NCBI GenBank assembly: GCA_963649625.1
Contig: CAVJIP010000008.1
Location: forward strand, 1 to 19,983
From: HGM13006 sp963649625
GTDB lineage: Bacteria; Bacillota; Clostridia; Oscillospirales; Oscillospiraceae
DNA: 19,983 nt
Direction of reading: 5' to 3'
Part shown: positions 7,813 through 14,531 of the stretch, in pieces
Layout: the number at the start of each line of letters is the position of its first letter
Position numbering within the stretch: the first letter of the stretch is position 1
Translations under genes and position numbers: made by a program
The notes under the pieces: generated by a model
Database searches by the model: none
Told to the model about the DNA's origin: nothing
Seen by the model: only the letters and a program-made list of their open reading frames with translations

Positions 7813-8094
7813 TTAAATCGCAGCGGCTTCCTCGGAAGTCTCCGACTCCTCCCCGATCACCTGGTCAGCCAAGGCGGCCCGCTCCTGGTTTATGTCCTTG
7901 GCGGAGGCCAGAATGTCAGAGCAGTTCTCCTGGACGGTGGTCACAGTTTTCATCACCGACTCCTTCATCCGAAGCACTGCGGCAGTGGTATGGGTGTAGG
8001 CCTTCTTGGCATCCTTGCTGGACAGCAGCTTGATCCCGGCAGTGCCGAACAGCACGCCCCCTACAAACAGGCCCATTTCCTTTATATTTTTCAT
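7813..8094 (-). CDS. DUF6110 family small membrane-anchored protein
   Basis: A 93-residue protein resembling DUF6110 (recalled from memory; no search run). It opens with a hydrophobic glycine-rich segment at about 7-24 (MGLFVGGVLFGTAGIKLLSS), likely one membrane anchor or hairpin. Then comes DAKKAYTHTTAAVLRMKESVMKTV in pieces that predict a long amphipathic helix, and an acidic tail rich in Glu and Ser. There is no metal-binding cysteine cluster; the single Cys is in the helical part. AAGGAGGG lies 8 bases before the ATG, and the gene has its own promoter. Being first in an operon with a P1B ATPase and an HMA protein suggests a role in metal transport, perhaps as a pump accessory subunit, but the function is unknown. 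Confidence 0.85.
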   Translation of the reverse strand: MKNIKEMGLFVGGVLFGTAGIKLLSSKDAKKAYTHTTAAVLRMKESVMKTVTTVQENCSDILASAKDINQERAALADQVIGEESETSEEAAAI

Positions 8095-8133
8095 GGATAA
8101 GTCCCTCCTTACGCAATGTCGTTCTACTGCTCT

Positions 8134-8162
8134 ACTATAGCACGCTCTGCCGGAAAAGTAAA
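8134..8162 (-). promoter_or_regulatory. Promoter of the DUF6110-ATPase-HMA operon
   Basis: On the minus strand, TTTACT (8162-8157), 17 bases, then TATAGT (8139-8134) with an extended -10 TGC. Just downstream is a short direct repeat, AGTAGA-GC-AGTAGA, which could be an operator or chance. The leader to the ATG at 8094 is about 35 bases. Confidence 0.75.
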
Positions 8163-8189
8163 TTGGTGATAAGGGAGAATTTTTATATA

Positions 8190-8247
8190 GGACAGCAACT
8201 TATCCTTCGGTAAGGAGCCTTTGCGCCATAAGGCTGCGGTGCTGTCC
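8190..8247 (-). other. Possible structured RNA element (three-way junction) between operons
   Basis: In + coordinates, GGACAGC (8190-8196) pairs perfectly with GCTGTCC (8241-8247). Inside are two hairpins: TCCTT/AAGGA (8203-8207 with 8212-8216, loop CGGT) and AGCCTT/AAGGCT (8216-8221 with 8230-8235, 8-base loop), which share base 8216. Together they could fold into a three-way junction. It lies 12 bases after the flavodoxin stop and about 28 bases before the -35 box of the next promoter, so it is most likely a 3'-UTR structure. It is not a standard terminator because neither strand has a T-tract after it. I do not recognise it as a known riboswitch. Confidence 0.4.
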
Positions 8248-8258
8248 GGATTGTCCCG

Positions 8259-8681
8259 TCACAAAAGGGCAGCCCCCAGGGCCTTGCAGGCGGCAATGGC
8301 CTCCTCATCCGGGTCGTCCTGGCAGATCACGCTTTCCCAGGCCAACTCCGCCCCGTCCCCCTTGCAGGTGTCCTCCCAAATGCGCATCCATTCGCCGTCG
8401 CCCCAGCCATAGGAGCCAAACAGAGCAATCCGTTTGCCGGAGAGCCTTCCCTCACAGCCGGAGAACATAGGGGCAAACTCTCCGTCCTCCAGCTCCTCTG
8501 CGCCCATGGCGGGGCAGCCAAAGGCAATGGCATCGTAGGAATCCACAGCATCGGCGGAAAACTCCCCGGCGGTCAGCATCGTGGCCTCCCCTCCGGCAGC
8601 TCTGGCTCCCTCAGCGGCGGCCTGGGCCATTTTCTCGGTGTTGCCGGTTCCGCTCCAATATACAATTGCGATTTTACTCAT
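8259..8681 (-). CDS. Flavodoxin
   Basis: A 140-residue FMN-binding electron carrier. The phosphate-binding loop is YWSGTGNTEKM (8-18), the second FMN loop is FGCPAMGAEELED (about 54-66), and FGSYGWGDGEWM (about 88-99) supplies the aromatic residues that stack on the isoalloxazine. Length is typical of short-chain flavodoxins. The ATG follows a weak AAGG-type ribosome binding site. It starts 24 bases after the stop of the DUF3793 gene and is probably co-transcribed with it. Flavodoxins often replace ferredoxin when iron is scarce, which fits the DtxR-like sites in the leader of this operon (inference). Confidence 0.95.
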   Translation of the reverse strand: MSKIAIVYWSGTGNTEKMAQAAAEGARAAGGEATMLTAGEFSADAVDSYDAIAFGCPAMGAEELEDGEFAPMFSGCEGRLSGKRIALFGSYGWGDGEWMRIWEDTCKGDGAELAWESVICQDDPDEEAIAACKALGAALL

Positions 8682-8705
8682 AATTTGTTACCAACCTTTC
8701 TGCGT

Positions 8706-9260
8706 CTAGGAAGAGCTTACTACAAGCCGATCCAGGGAATGAAACTGATGATAGGCCCGGCAAAGGGTTTTTGTGCATTTTTTATACTTGGCAAAGGTCA
8801 GCTTTGCCTGTTCTTCGTTTTCGTATACCTGCCATGCGCCGGTGAGCCTGGCCTTTCTCCCGCCCTGGGTCATAAAGCCCTGCACATCCTCCGGGGGATA
8901 GCCCAAAAACAGCCCAATCTCATGGGGAAAGCCATCGGCCTGGCGCAGCCGCCGAATCAGCTCCCCCAGGCACAGCGCCGGGTGCTCCACCGGATAGGCT
9001 CTGGCGGCAAGAATCTCCCGGGCCACGGCATTGCCCAAGTCCTTTTCCAGCATACCAGGGCGGTACAAGTAGACCAAAATCCCCCGCTTGAGCCGCTTCA
9101 TGGGCAGCACACGCATTCCCCGCCGGGAAAAGCGGCGGTTCATCTGCCGGATGCTTTCCCGCAGTTCCCCTGCCTCCTCCAGCGGACAAATAAACAGGCT
9201 GCCGGTTTTCAGACCCGCCAGGGTGGGCGAACAAAGGGCCACCATCAGCTCCTCGGACAT
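8706..9260 (-). CDS. DUF3793 family protein
   Basis: A 184-residue cytosolic protein of clostridial family DUF3793, whose function is not known to me. Recognisable blocks are CSPTLAGLKTGSLF (10-23) and the conserved HEIGLFLGYPPEDVQGF (113-129). There are no membrane segments. I choose the ATG at 9260 because GGAGGT lies 8 bases upstream; an in-frame GTG at 9287 would add nine residues that do not resemble the family and would cover a candidate operator. The gene heads an operon with a flavodoxin under its own consensus promoter. The pairing with flavodoxin and DtxR-like dyads suggests a role in iron limitation or haem/iron acquisition, which is inference only. Confidence 0.88.
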   Translation of the reverse strand: MSEELMVALCSPTLAGLKTGSLFICPLEEAGELRESIRQMNRRFSRRGMRVLPMKRLKRGILVYLYRPGMLEKDLGNAVAREILAARAYPVEHPALCLGELIRRLRQADGFPHEIGLFLGYPPEDVQGFMTQGGRKARLTGAWQVYENEEQAKLTFAKYKKCTKTLCRAYHQFHSLDRLVVSSS

Positions 9261-9268
9261 GGATATAC

Positions 9269-9274
9269 ACCTCC
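9269..9274 (-). promoter_or_regulatory. Ribosome binding site fixing the DUF3793 start
   Basis: GGAGGT on the minus strand, 8 bases before the ATG at 9260. It decides the start against the upstream in-frame GTG at 9287. Confidence 0.8.
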
Positions 9275-9278
9275 GCAA

Positions 9279-9294
9279 GTTAGTCACCGCTAAT
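9279..9294 (-). promoter_or_regulatory. Candidate DtxR-type operator, proximal copy
   Basis: Read on the + strand, GTTAG-TCACCG-CTAAT, an imperfect dyad of the form TTAG-N6-CTAA, just upstream of the DUF3793 ribosome binding site. It shares AAGTTAGTC exactly with the distal copy 57 bases away. The form matches the core of known DtxR/IdeR boxes, but the regulator is not in the window. Confidence 0.4.
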
Positions 9295-9305
9295 CATCAG
9301 TCCAG

Positions 9306-9330
9306 GGAGAAGCGCCCCAAGGCGCTCTCC
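9306..9330 (-). other. GC-rich hairpin in the DUF3793 leader
   Basis: In + coordinates, GGAGA (9306-9310) and GCGCC (9312-9316) pair with GGCGC (9321-9325) and TCTCC (9326-9330), giving a 10-bp stem with one bulged A and a CCAA loop. It lies between the two TTAG-N6-CTAA dyads within the predicted leader transcript. No T-tract follows on the minus strand, so it is not a standard terminator. Confidence 0.6.
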
Positions 9331-9335
9331 AGTAA

Positions 9336-9351
9336 GTTAGTCGTTTCTAAC
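9336..9351 (-). promoter_or_regulatory. Candidate DtxR-type operator, distal copy
   Basis: Read on the + strand, GTTAG-TCGTTT-CTAAC, a perfect 5-bp inverted repeat with a 6-base spacer. It begins a few bases after the predicted transcription start, where a bound repressor would block the promoter. In the transcript the same bases could form a small hairpin, so an RNA role cannot be excluded. Confidence 0.5.
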
Positions 9352-9360
9352 TACATTGGC

Positions 9361-9389
9361 AGTATAGCATTTTCCCTAGGAAATGTCAA
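9361..9389 (-). promoter_or_regulatory. Consensus promoter of the DUF3793-flavodoxin operon
   Basis: On the minus strand, TTGACA (9389-9384), 17 bases, then TATACT (9366-9361) with an extended -10 TGC. The -35 box overlaps the stop codon of the LysR gene. This is among the best sigma-A matches in the window. Confidence 0.88.
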
Positions 9390-10309
9390 CCCAATTCTTT
9401 CAATGGCCGTCCCGCAGGCAGGGTAGAAAAATATTCCGTCAAGCCCCGGATAAACAGCTCCGTGGTTTTGGACATATAGTGATGGGTCAGCACGGCGATC
9501 CCCATAGGGCGGCGGCAGACCGGCCGGGAGATATGCATGGCCGTGATATAGTGCAAAGGCGGATTGATGATCTCCATAGCCATGAGCCAATGATATACAA
9601 TGGAGGACATCATCATCACCCCGTGATTCCCGGCCACCAGCTGAAAGGCCAGCTCCGGCTCGTTGCCGTCAAAGACGATATTGGGGGAAAAGCCCGCCAA
9701 CCGGCAGTGCCGCAGCAGCAGATCACGGCTGTCAAAGCCCGCATTGTTGCAAATAAAGGATTCCTGGGCGCAGGCGGCCAGAGGAATGGCATCTTGGTCT
9801 GCCAGGGGATGCTGCTTGGAAATCAGCAGCAGTAGCTCATCCTCCACCAGCCCCGTCCAGCGAATGTGCTCCGAGGACAGATCGGTGGAGCAGATGGCAC
9901 AGTCCAGCTCCCCCCGCTCCAGAGCGGCAGCCATCTGCTCCGGGTCCATCAGGGACTGACGCAGCCGCACCCGGGGATTTTCCCGGAGAAACCGGTCAAT
10001 AAAATTGGTACAAAGGCCGGAGGTATTCACCGCAAAGTGAATATCCCCCAGGTCACTGGCGTTGGCCTCCCGCACCGCATCGTCCAGCCCCAGCAGCAGC
10101 CGGTCAATCCGAGACAGAAACACCCGGCCTACGGAGTTCAGGACGATTCGGTTCCCCAGCCGGTCAAAGAGCTGAACCCCCAAGTCCTTTTCCAGGGTGG
10201 CAATGGTTTTGCTAAGGGAGGACTGGGAAATGTGCAGCTCCTCCGCAGCCTTGGTCATCTGGCCGTATTTTGCCACGGTTTGGAGATAGCGAAGCTGGTT
10301 AAGCTCCAT
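9386..10309 (-). CDS. LysR-family transcriptional regulator
   Basis: A 307-residue LysR-type DNA-binding regulator. The N-terminal winged helix-turn-helix is clear: MELNQLRYLQTVAKYG, then TKAAEELHISQSSLSKTIATL (read in two parts, 19-39) and LGVQLFDRLGNRIVLN. The remaining 200 residues are the two-lobed effector-binding domain, ending with an unremarkable tail. AAGAAGGTG precedes the ATG. It is flanked by a decayed gene upstream and the DUF3793 operon downstream, all on one strand, so the usual divergent target gene is absent and its regulon cannot be inferred. It may be transcribed from the promoter at 10807-10835. Confidence 0.95.
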   Translation of the reverse strand: MELNQLRYLQTVAKYGQMTKAAEELHISQSSLSKTIATLEKDLGVQLFDRLGNRIVLNSVGRVFLSRIDRLLLGLDDAVREANASDLGDIHFAVNTSGLCTNFIDRFLRENPRVRLRQSLMDPEQMAAALERGELDCAICSTDLSSEHIRWTGLVEDELLLLISKQHPLADQDAIPLAACAQESFICNNAGFDSRDLLLRHCRLAGFSPNIVFDGNEPELAFQLVAGNHGVMMMSSIVYHWLMAMEIINPPLHYITAMHISRPVCRRPMGIAVLTHHYMSKTTELFIRGLTEYFSTLPAGRPLKELG

Positions 10310-10451
10310 TGAAACACCTTCTTACCCCTAAGATTCTGACTGTCCGAATGCTTCTAACCGCCAGACACCGCCACACTCCTTTTGTGGTAATAATCCGCCA
10401 TCGCCAGATTAGACCAGCTTTGAGAATCCTCTGAAATGTCCGCAAAAAACA

Positions 10452-10755
10452 TCACATAGGGCTTTTGCGAATATAGAAGGATTCTCCAAACAGAGCAGCT
10501 GCAAGCACATGAGAAAAATAGCAGAAAACGTGCCCTGCCAAACCTGGTACCATCCACGAGTGCTCTGAAAGGCGGAGCGCAGAACCGCCCATAGAGAGCC
10601 TGTAAGCTCCCAGGCGTGATGCGTCCCCACTCCATAGGAGTAATCATCCGCACAGGGCACATTGTATAGACCAATCCACAATACGGGAATCAGGGACAGG
10701 ATTACAGCCCCAGTACAATCCCGCAGAGAAGCCGCTCGGAGCAGCGAAGCCGCAT
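10452..10755 (-). pseudogene. Decayed 5' fragment of a polytopic membrane-protein gene (DUF6056-like)
   Basis: The 546 bases between citrate synthase and the LysR gene contain remnants of one gene. In one frame they read VILSLIPVLWIGLYNV, PCADDYSYG, then GWYQVWQGTFSAIFLMCLQ, a pattern I associate with large clostridial membrane proteins of the DUF6056 or glucosyltransferase-like type (from memory). After LQ the similarity continues in another frame as AALFGESFYIRKSPM before a stop at 10452-10454, and the most plausible start (ATG at 10755) is in a third frame. So at least two frameshifts are present and most of the protein is missing. By eye this stretch is richer in AT than its neighbours. 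From about 10451 to 10310 I see nothing recognisable. Confidence in decay is good; family assignment is tentative. Confidence 0.55.
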
Positions 10756-10806
10756 TGCCCGCTGATATAACCTCGTAAAAAACTGCATTGCATATCACCG
10801 TCTGCA

Positions 10807-10835
10807 ATTTTACCATATACTGCAAGAATGCGCAA
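10807..10835 (-). promoter_or_regulatory. Promoter upstream of the pseudogene and LysR gene
   Basis: On the minus strand, TTGCGC (10835-10830), 17 bases, then TAAAAT (10812-10807) with an extended -10 TGG. It would originally have served the decayed gene and may now transcribe the LysR gene through about 500 bases of leader. The -35 match is moderate. Confidence 0.5.
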
Positions 10836-10855
10836 GCTAAGAAATTGGAGATATT

Positions 10856-12205
10856 TTATCTCTCCCCCAAGGGCACATACTCCCGCTGGGGCGCCACGCT
10901 TTTGTAGGCCGGGCGGATGATCTTGTCGGTGTTGGTAAGCTCCTCCATCCGGTGGGCACTCCAGCCCGCTATCCGGGCCACGGCGAAAATCGGCGTAAAC
11001 AGCTCTCTGGGAATGCCCAGCATACTGTAGACAAAGCCGCTGTAGAAGTCCACGTTGGGGCAGACACCCTTGTATATTTTGCGCTTTCGGCAAATGATCT
11101 GAGGGGCCAGCCGCTCCACCAGGGTGTAAAGCCGGAAGTCCTCCTGCTTGCCCTTTTCGGCGGCAAGCTGCTCCACAAATTTTTTGAATACCACCGCCCG
11201 AGGGTCGGACAGGGAGTAGACGGCGTGGCCCATGCCGTAAATCAGCCCGGCGTGGTCAAAGGCCCCGCCCTCCAGGAGAAGCTCCAGATAGCGGCCCACC
11301 TGGTCGTCATCGGTAACGTCCTCTACCCGGGCCTTTAGGTCGTCCATCATCTGGGCCACCTTAATGTTGGCCCCGCCGTGCTTCGGACCCTTTAAGGAGC
11401 ACAGTGCCGCCGCAATGGTGGAATAGGTGTCGGAGCCGGCGGAGGTCACCACATGGGTGGTAAAGGCGGAGTTATTGCCGCCTCCGTGCTCCATGTGCAG
11501 GGCCAGGCACAGATCCAGCACCAGGGCCTCCAGCTTTGTAAACCTCTGATCCGGCCGGAGCATCATCAGAAGATTTTCCGCTGTGTTCAAGGCCGGGTCG
11601 GGATTGTGAATATAAAAGCTCCCGTCCCGAAGATAGTGGTTGTAGGCGTGATAGCCGTAAACCGACAGCATGGGCATAATGCTGGTGAGCATCAGGGACT
11701 GGCGCAGGACGTTTTCCGCGGAGGTGTCCAGAGCCTGGGGGTCGTAGGAGCTAAGGGTCAGCACGCTGCGGGTCAGGGTGTTCATTACATCGCTGCTGGG
11801 TGCCTTCATGATTACGTCCCGGGTAAAATTCTGGGGCAGCGTCCTGCACTGGGCCAGGGTGTCCTGGAACAGCTTCAGCTCCCCCCGATCCGGCAGATTG
11901 CCAAACAGCAAAAGATAGGCGCATTCCTCCATCAGGGAATGATGATCCTGAATGGCTCCACGAACCAGGTCAAAAATGGAGTAGCCCCGATAATAGAGCT
12001 GCCCCTCACAGGGAACCTCCTCCCCGTCCACCAGCTTCTTTCCGCACACATTGGAGATGCCGGTCAGGCCGGCCAAAACGCCCTTTCCGTTTTTATCCCG
12101 AAGGCCACGGTTGACCCCGTATTGGTCATAAAGGGCAGCGGGAATTTTGTCCTTTTGGGAAAGCTCCTCCGCCCAGCGGCGGATCGGCTCCGGATTCTGG
12201 TTCAT
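10856..12205 (-). CDS. gltA: Citrate synthase
   Basis: Condenses oxaloacetate and acetyl-CoA to citrate. I start it at the ATG at 12205 because AAGGAGG lies 8 bases upstream; an in-frame ATG at 12226 precedes the predicted transcription start. The resulting 449 residues contain the catalytic His in EHGGGNNSAF (about 240), the second His in GPKHGGAN (about 276), GMGHAVYS (His about 327) and the catalytic Asp in NVDFYSGF (about 386). The N-terminal part has GQLYYRGYSI and YLLLFGNLP. The sequence is of the clostridial type with a longer N-terminal region. No aconitase or isocitrate dehydrogenase is adjacent. 2-Methylcitrate synthase activity cannot be excluded from sequence alone, but no prp genes are present. 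Confidence 0.93.
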   Translation of the reverse strand: MNQNPEPIRRWAEELSQKDKIPAALYDQYGVNRGLRDKNGKGVLAGLTGISNVCGKKLVDGEEVPCEGQLYYRGYSIFDLVRGAIQDHHSLMEECAYLLLFGNLPDRGELKLFQDTLAQCRTLPQNFTRDVIMKAPSSDVMNTLTRSVLTLSSYDPQALDTSAENVLRQSLMLTSIMPMLSVYGYHAYNHYLRDGSFYIHNPDPALNTAENLLMMLRPDQRFTKLEALVLDLCLALHMEHGGGNNSAFTTHVVTSAGSDTYSTIAAALCSLKGPKHGGANIKVAQMMDDLKARVEDVTDDDQVGRYLELLLEGGAFDHAGLIYGMGHAVYSLSDPRAVVFKKFVEQLAAEKGKQEDFRLYTLVERLAPQIICRKRKIYKGVCPNVDFYSGFVYSMLGIPRELFTPIFAVARIAGWSAHRMEELTNTDKIIRPAYKSVAPQREYVPLGER

Positions 12206-12213
12206 GAACATCG

Positions 12214-12220
12214 CCTCCTT
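12214..12220 (-). promoter_or_regulatory. Ribosome binding site fixing the citrate synthase start
   Basis: AAGGAGG on the minus strand, 8 bases before the ATG at 12205. The two other in-frame ATGs are unsuitable: one (12211) is only 2 bases after it and one (12226) lies upstream of it. Confidence 0.8.
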
Positions 12221-12226
12221 TATCAT

Positions 12227-12255
12227 AGCATACCGAAACAGTTGACAAATGTCAA
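12227..12255 (-). promoter_or_regulatory. Promoter of citrate synthase
   Basis: On the minus strand, TTGACA (12255-12250), 17 bases, then TATGCT (12232-12227). Transcription would start near 12220, leaving a leader of only about 15 bases, just enough for the ribosome binding site. Confidence 0.75.
12242..12255. promoter_or_regulatory. Palindrome overlapping the citrate synthase -35 box
   Basis: TTGACA and TGTCAA, arms of 6 bp separated by two bases, make a 14-bp dyad. One arm is the -35 box itself. It may be an operator, but one arm is simply the consensus -35, so chance is possible. Confidence 0.35.
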
Positions 12256-12278
12256 TCTTTTTTGTAGGGAGACTCCGT

Positions 12279-13640
12279 CTATTCTTGCCGGGTGAGACTG
12301 CGTTTGAGCTGGGGAGCGATTTTTCGGAAAAAGACCAGTAGGGTCACTGCGGCCCCCACTATATCGGCGATGGTGGCACACCAAAACACGTCCCCGATGG
12401 GGCGCAGCAGCGGCAGAATCAGCACCGAAAGAATGTACAGACCCTTTCGGAAAAAGGAGACGGGCAGGGCATATCTGGTCTGCCCCATGGCGGTAAGCCC
12501 ATCCACCAGGGCATATTGGACGGCCACCCCCAGCATTCCCGCCGTATACCTCCGAATACAGCCTGCGGCCAGAGGAATCAGCGTCTCCTCCTCCATAAAC
12601 AGTCGGGCAAACACCTCCGGAATGGTCTGGGAAATCACCAAAAGCAGCAGCATAAAGCCCCCGCACAGGGCCAGCACCCAGCGGAATACCCCCATGACCT
12701 TTTCGTAGTGTCCCGCTCCATAGTGATAGCCGTAGAGGGTGGCACAGCCGGTGGTGATGCCCTGGGCGGGATAGTAGGCCAGCACCATAAAGCTCTGCAC
12801 CACGGCGGCGCAGGAGATATACTCGTCCCCCATGACCCCGCCGTATTTCCGCAGGGTTCCGTTTAGCAGGATCATCAGCAAATTGTCCAGCAGAATAATG
12901 AAAAACGGAAGGGAACCAATGGAAAAAATCTTCCCCACCACCGCCCCGGAAAAGCCCCTGAGGCGCAAAGGTATTTCCGCCTTTTTCCCCAGCAGAAAGG
13001 CCAGCACATATACCATCACGCAGACCTGGGCCAATACCGTAGCCAGAGCCGCCCCACGGGTTCCCATGTCCAGGGCATAAATAAAGATGGGATCCAGAAT
13101 CGTATTCACCGCCGCTCCCAGGATTACCGAGAGCATCCCCCGTTTGGCGCAGCCCTGGGCCAAGACAAACTGATTCATGCCAGTGCCCAGGAGCACCGCC
13201 GTTGTCCCCAGCACATAGGTGCGGAAATAGGCCCCGGCATAGGGGTACATGGCATCGCTGCACCCTAACCGGTACAGCAGGGGACGCTCCACCGCCAGCA
13301 GCACCGCCGTAACCACCACAGAGATACCAAGCAGCAGCAGAAAGCTGGTGGAGATGGCCTGCCGTGCCCTGTCCCGCTCTCGCTTTCCGGCAGAAATGCT
13401 CATAATCGCCGCACCACCTACTCCGATCAGGGTAGAAAAGGCGGTGACGGCGGTAAGAGCCGGGGCACAAAGGCCCACACCGGCCAGGGCCAGTCCGCCG
13501 CTGCTGGCCATGTGGCCCACAAAAATACGGTCTACAATGCTGTAGAGGATGTTGAAAAACTGGGCCAGCATGGCGGGAAGTCCCAGCCGCAACACCAGCC
13601 GCCAAACGGGACTTTGCTCAAATTCCTGTTCCATGGGCAT
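12279..13640 (-). CDS. MATE-family efflux transporter
   Basis: A 453-residue multidrug and toxic-compound extrusion protein of the inner membrane, expected to have 12 membrane helices. The N-terminus reads LVLRLGLPAMLAQFFNILYS followed by IVDRIFVG, the classic MatE opening, and the pattern repeats in the second half (FSIGSLPFFIILLDNLLM). Length is normal for the DinF/NorM-like MATE group. The drug or metabolite exported and the coupling ion (Na+ or H+) are unknown. The ATG at 13640 follows the proC stop by 3 bases, with AGGAGG about 10 bases upstream; a second ATG two codons later is possible. It is very likely co-transcribed with proC, although no functional link is evident. Confidence 0.94.
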   Translation of the reverse strand: MPMEQEFEQSPVWRLVLRLGLPAMLAQFFNILYSIVDRIFVGHMASSGGLALAGVGLCAPALTAVTAFSTLIGVGGAAIMSISAGKRERDRARQAISTSFLLLLGISVVVTAVLLAVERPLLYRLGCSDAMYPYAGAYFRTYVLGTTAVLLGTGMNQFVLAQGCAKRGMLSVILGAAVNTILDPIFIYALDMGTRGAALATVLAQVCVMVYVLAFLLGKKAEIPLRLRGFSGAVVGKIFSIGSLPFFIILLDNLLMILLNGTLRKYGGVMGDEYISCAAVVQSFMVLAYYPAQGITTGCATLYGYHYGAGHYEKVMGVFRWVLALCGGFMLLLLVISQTIPEVFARLFMEEETLIPLAAGCIRRYTAGMLGVAVQYALVDGLTAMGQTRYALPVSFFRKGLYILSVLILPLLRPIGDVFWCATIADIVGAAVTLLVFFRKIAPQLKRSLTRQE

Positions 13641-13643
13641 TTC

Positions 13644-14432
13644 CTACTTTCCTCCTCCCGCTGCGTCCACGCAAGTCTTAATGGCCTCGATTACGGCACT
13701 GCGCATTCCCAGGCGCTCCAGCTCTGCCACGGCCCGGATGGTCGTCCCCCCGGGAGAGCAGACCTCATCCTTCAGCACCCCGGGGTGCTTGCCCGTCTCC
13801 AGCACCATTTTTCCGGCCCCCAGCACCACCTGGGCCGCCAGCTGATAGGCCTGGACCCGGGGAAGCCCCGCATAGCAGCCCGCATCCGCCATGGCCTCAA
13901 TAAACATATAGACGTAGGCGGGGCCGGAGCCGGTAAGGGCCGAAACTGCGTTCATAAGGCGCTCCGGCAAAACCGCAGTCCCTCCGGCCAGGGCGAACAG
14001 GTCAAGCACCTGCCGCTGCTCCTCCTCCGTCACGTTCTCCCCAAAGGTGAAGGCGGTCATTCCGGCCTGCACCGCCGCCGGAGTGTTGGGCATGGCCCGG
14101 ATGATTTTCTTGTCCTTCCCAAGGGCCTGGGCGTAGGAGTCTATGGTAAGCCCCACCGCAATGGAAACCACAAGCTGCTCCGGCCTTACCGCCGGGGCGA
14201 TTTCCTCTAAAACGGAGGGCATGACGATGGGCTTCACCGCCAGCAAGATCAAATCACAGCCCTCTATGGCCTCCCTGGCAGAGGATGCCGGTACTGCGCC
14301 GGTACGGCGGCAGGCCTGCTCCAGCTTTTCCCTGCCCTGGTTGTAAGCCCGGAGACTGTTGCCCCGATCCAGGCAGAAGGCGTCCATAAGGGCTCCGCCC
14401 ATGTTGCCGGTACCAATAATGCCGATTTTCAT
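13644..14432 (-). CDS. proC: Pyrroline-5-carboxylate reductase
   Basis: Last step of proline synthesis: NAD(P)H-dependent reduction of 1-pyrroline-5-carboxylate. The 262-residue protein starts MKIGIIGTGNMGGALMDAF, a Rossmann dinucleotide fold (GxGxMG at 7-12). AMPNTPAAVQAGMTAF and GSGPAYVYMFIEAMADAG are the conserved central blocks, and DEVCSPGGTTIRAV is the C-terminal active-site signature. The frame extends 30 codons further upstream to 14522, but GGGAGG 7 bases before the ATG at 14432 and the family N-terminus fix the start. A promoter sits about 70 bases upstream. No proA or proB is adjacent. Confidence 0.96.
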   Translation of the reverse strand: MKIGIIGTGNMGGALMDAFCLDRGNSLRAYNQGREKLEQACRRTGAVPASSAREAIEGCDLILLAVKPIVMPSVLEEIAPAVRPEQLVVSIAVGLTIDSYAQALGKDKKIIRAMPNTPAAVQAGMTAFTFGENVTEEEQRQVLDLFALAGGTAVLPERLMNAVSALTGSGPAYVYMFIEAMADAGCYAGLPRVQAYQLAAQVVLGAGKMVLETGKHPGVLKDEVCSPGGTTIRAVAELERLGMRSAVIEAIKTCVDAAGGGK

Positions 14433-14439
14433 AATAATT

Positions 14440-14445
14440 CCTCCC
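14440..14445 (-). promoter_or_regulatory. Ribosome binding site fixing the proC start
   Basis: GGGAGG on the minus strand, 7 bases before the ATG at 14432, excluding the longer open frame that begins at 14522. Confidence 0.8.
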
Positions 14446-14501
14446 ATGGTCCTTGGGCTGCCCTGCGTCCTTGCACCGCAGCCGGGGGCCGTGTTTTGTT
14501 T

Positions 14502-14530
14502 ATGATAGCGCACTCTTCCCATCCGGGCAA
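14502..14530 (-). promoter_or_regulatory. Putative promoter of proC-MATE
   Basis: On the minus strand, TTGCCC (14530-14525), 17 bases, then TATCAT (14507-14502). It begins just after the stop codon of the RNase M5-like gene and leaves a leader of about 65 bases. Confidence 0.55.
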
Positions 14531-14531
14531 G

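Noticed and set aside
10847..10862. Small hairpin GAGATA/TATCTC over the citrate synthase stop codon as a terminator
   Set aside because: Only 6 bp, AT-rich, and followed by CAATTTCTT rather than a T-tract; too weak to call.
12223..13605. Minus-strand open frame of 460 codons overlapping the MATE gene in another frame
   Set aside because: Gly/Arg/Cys-rich translation without membrane helices, whereas the MATE frame has full-length family sequence and a start coupled to proC.
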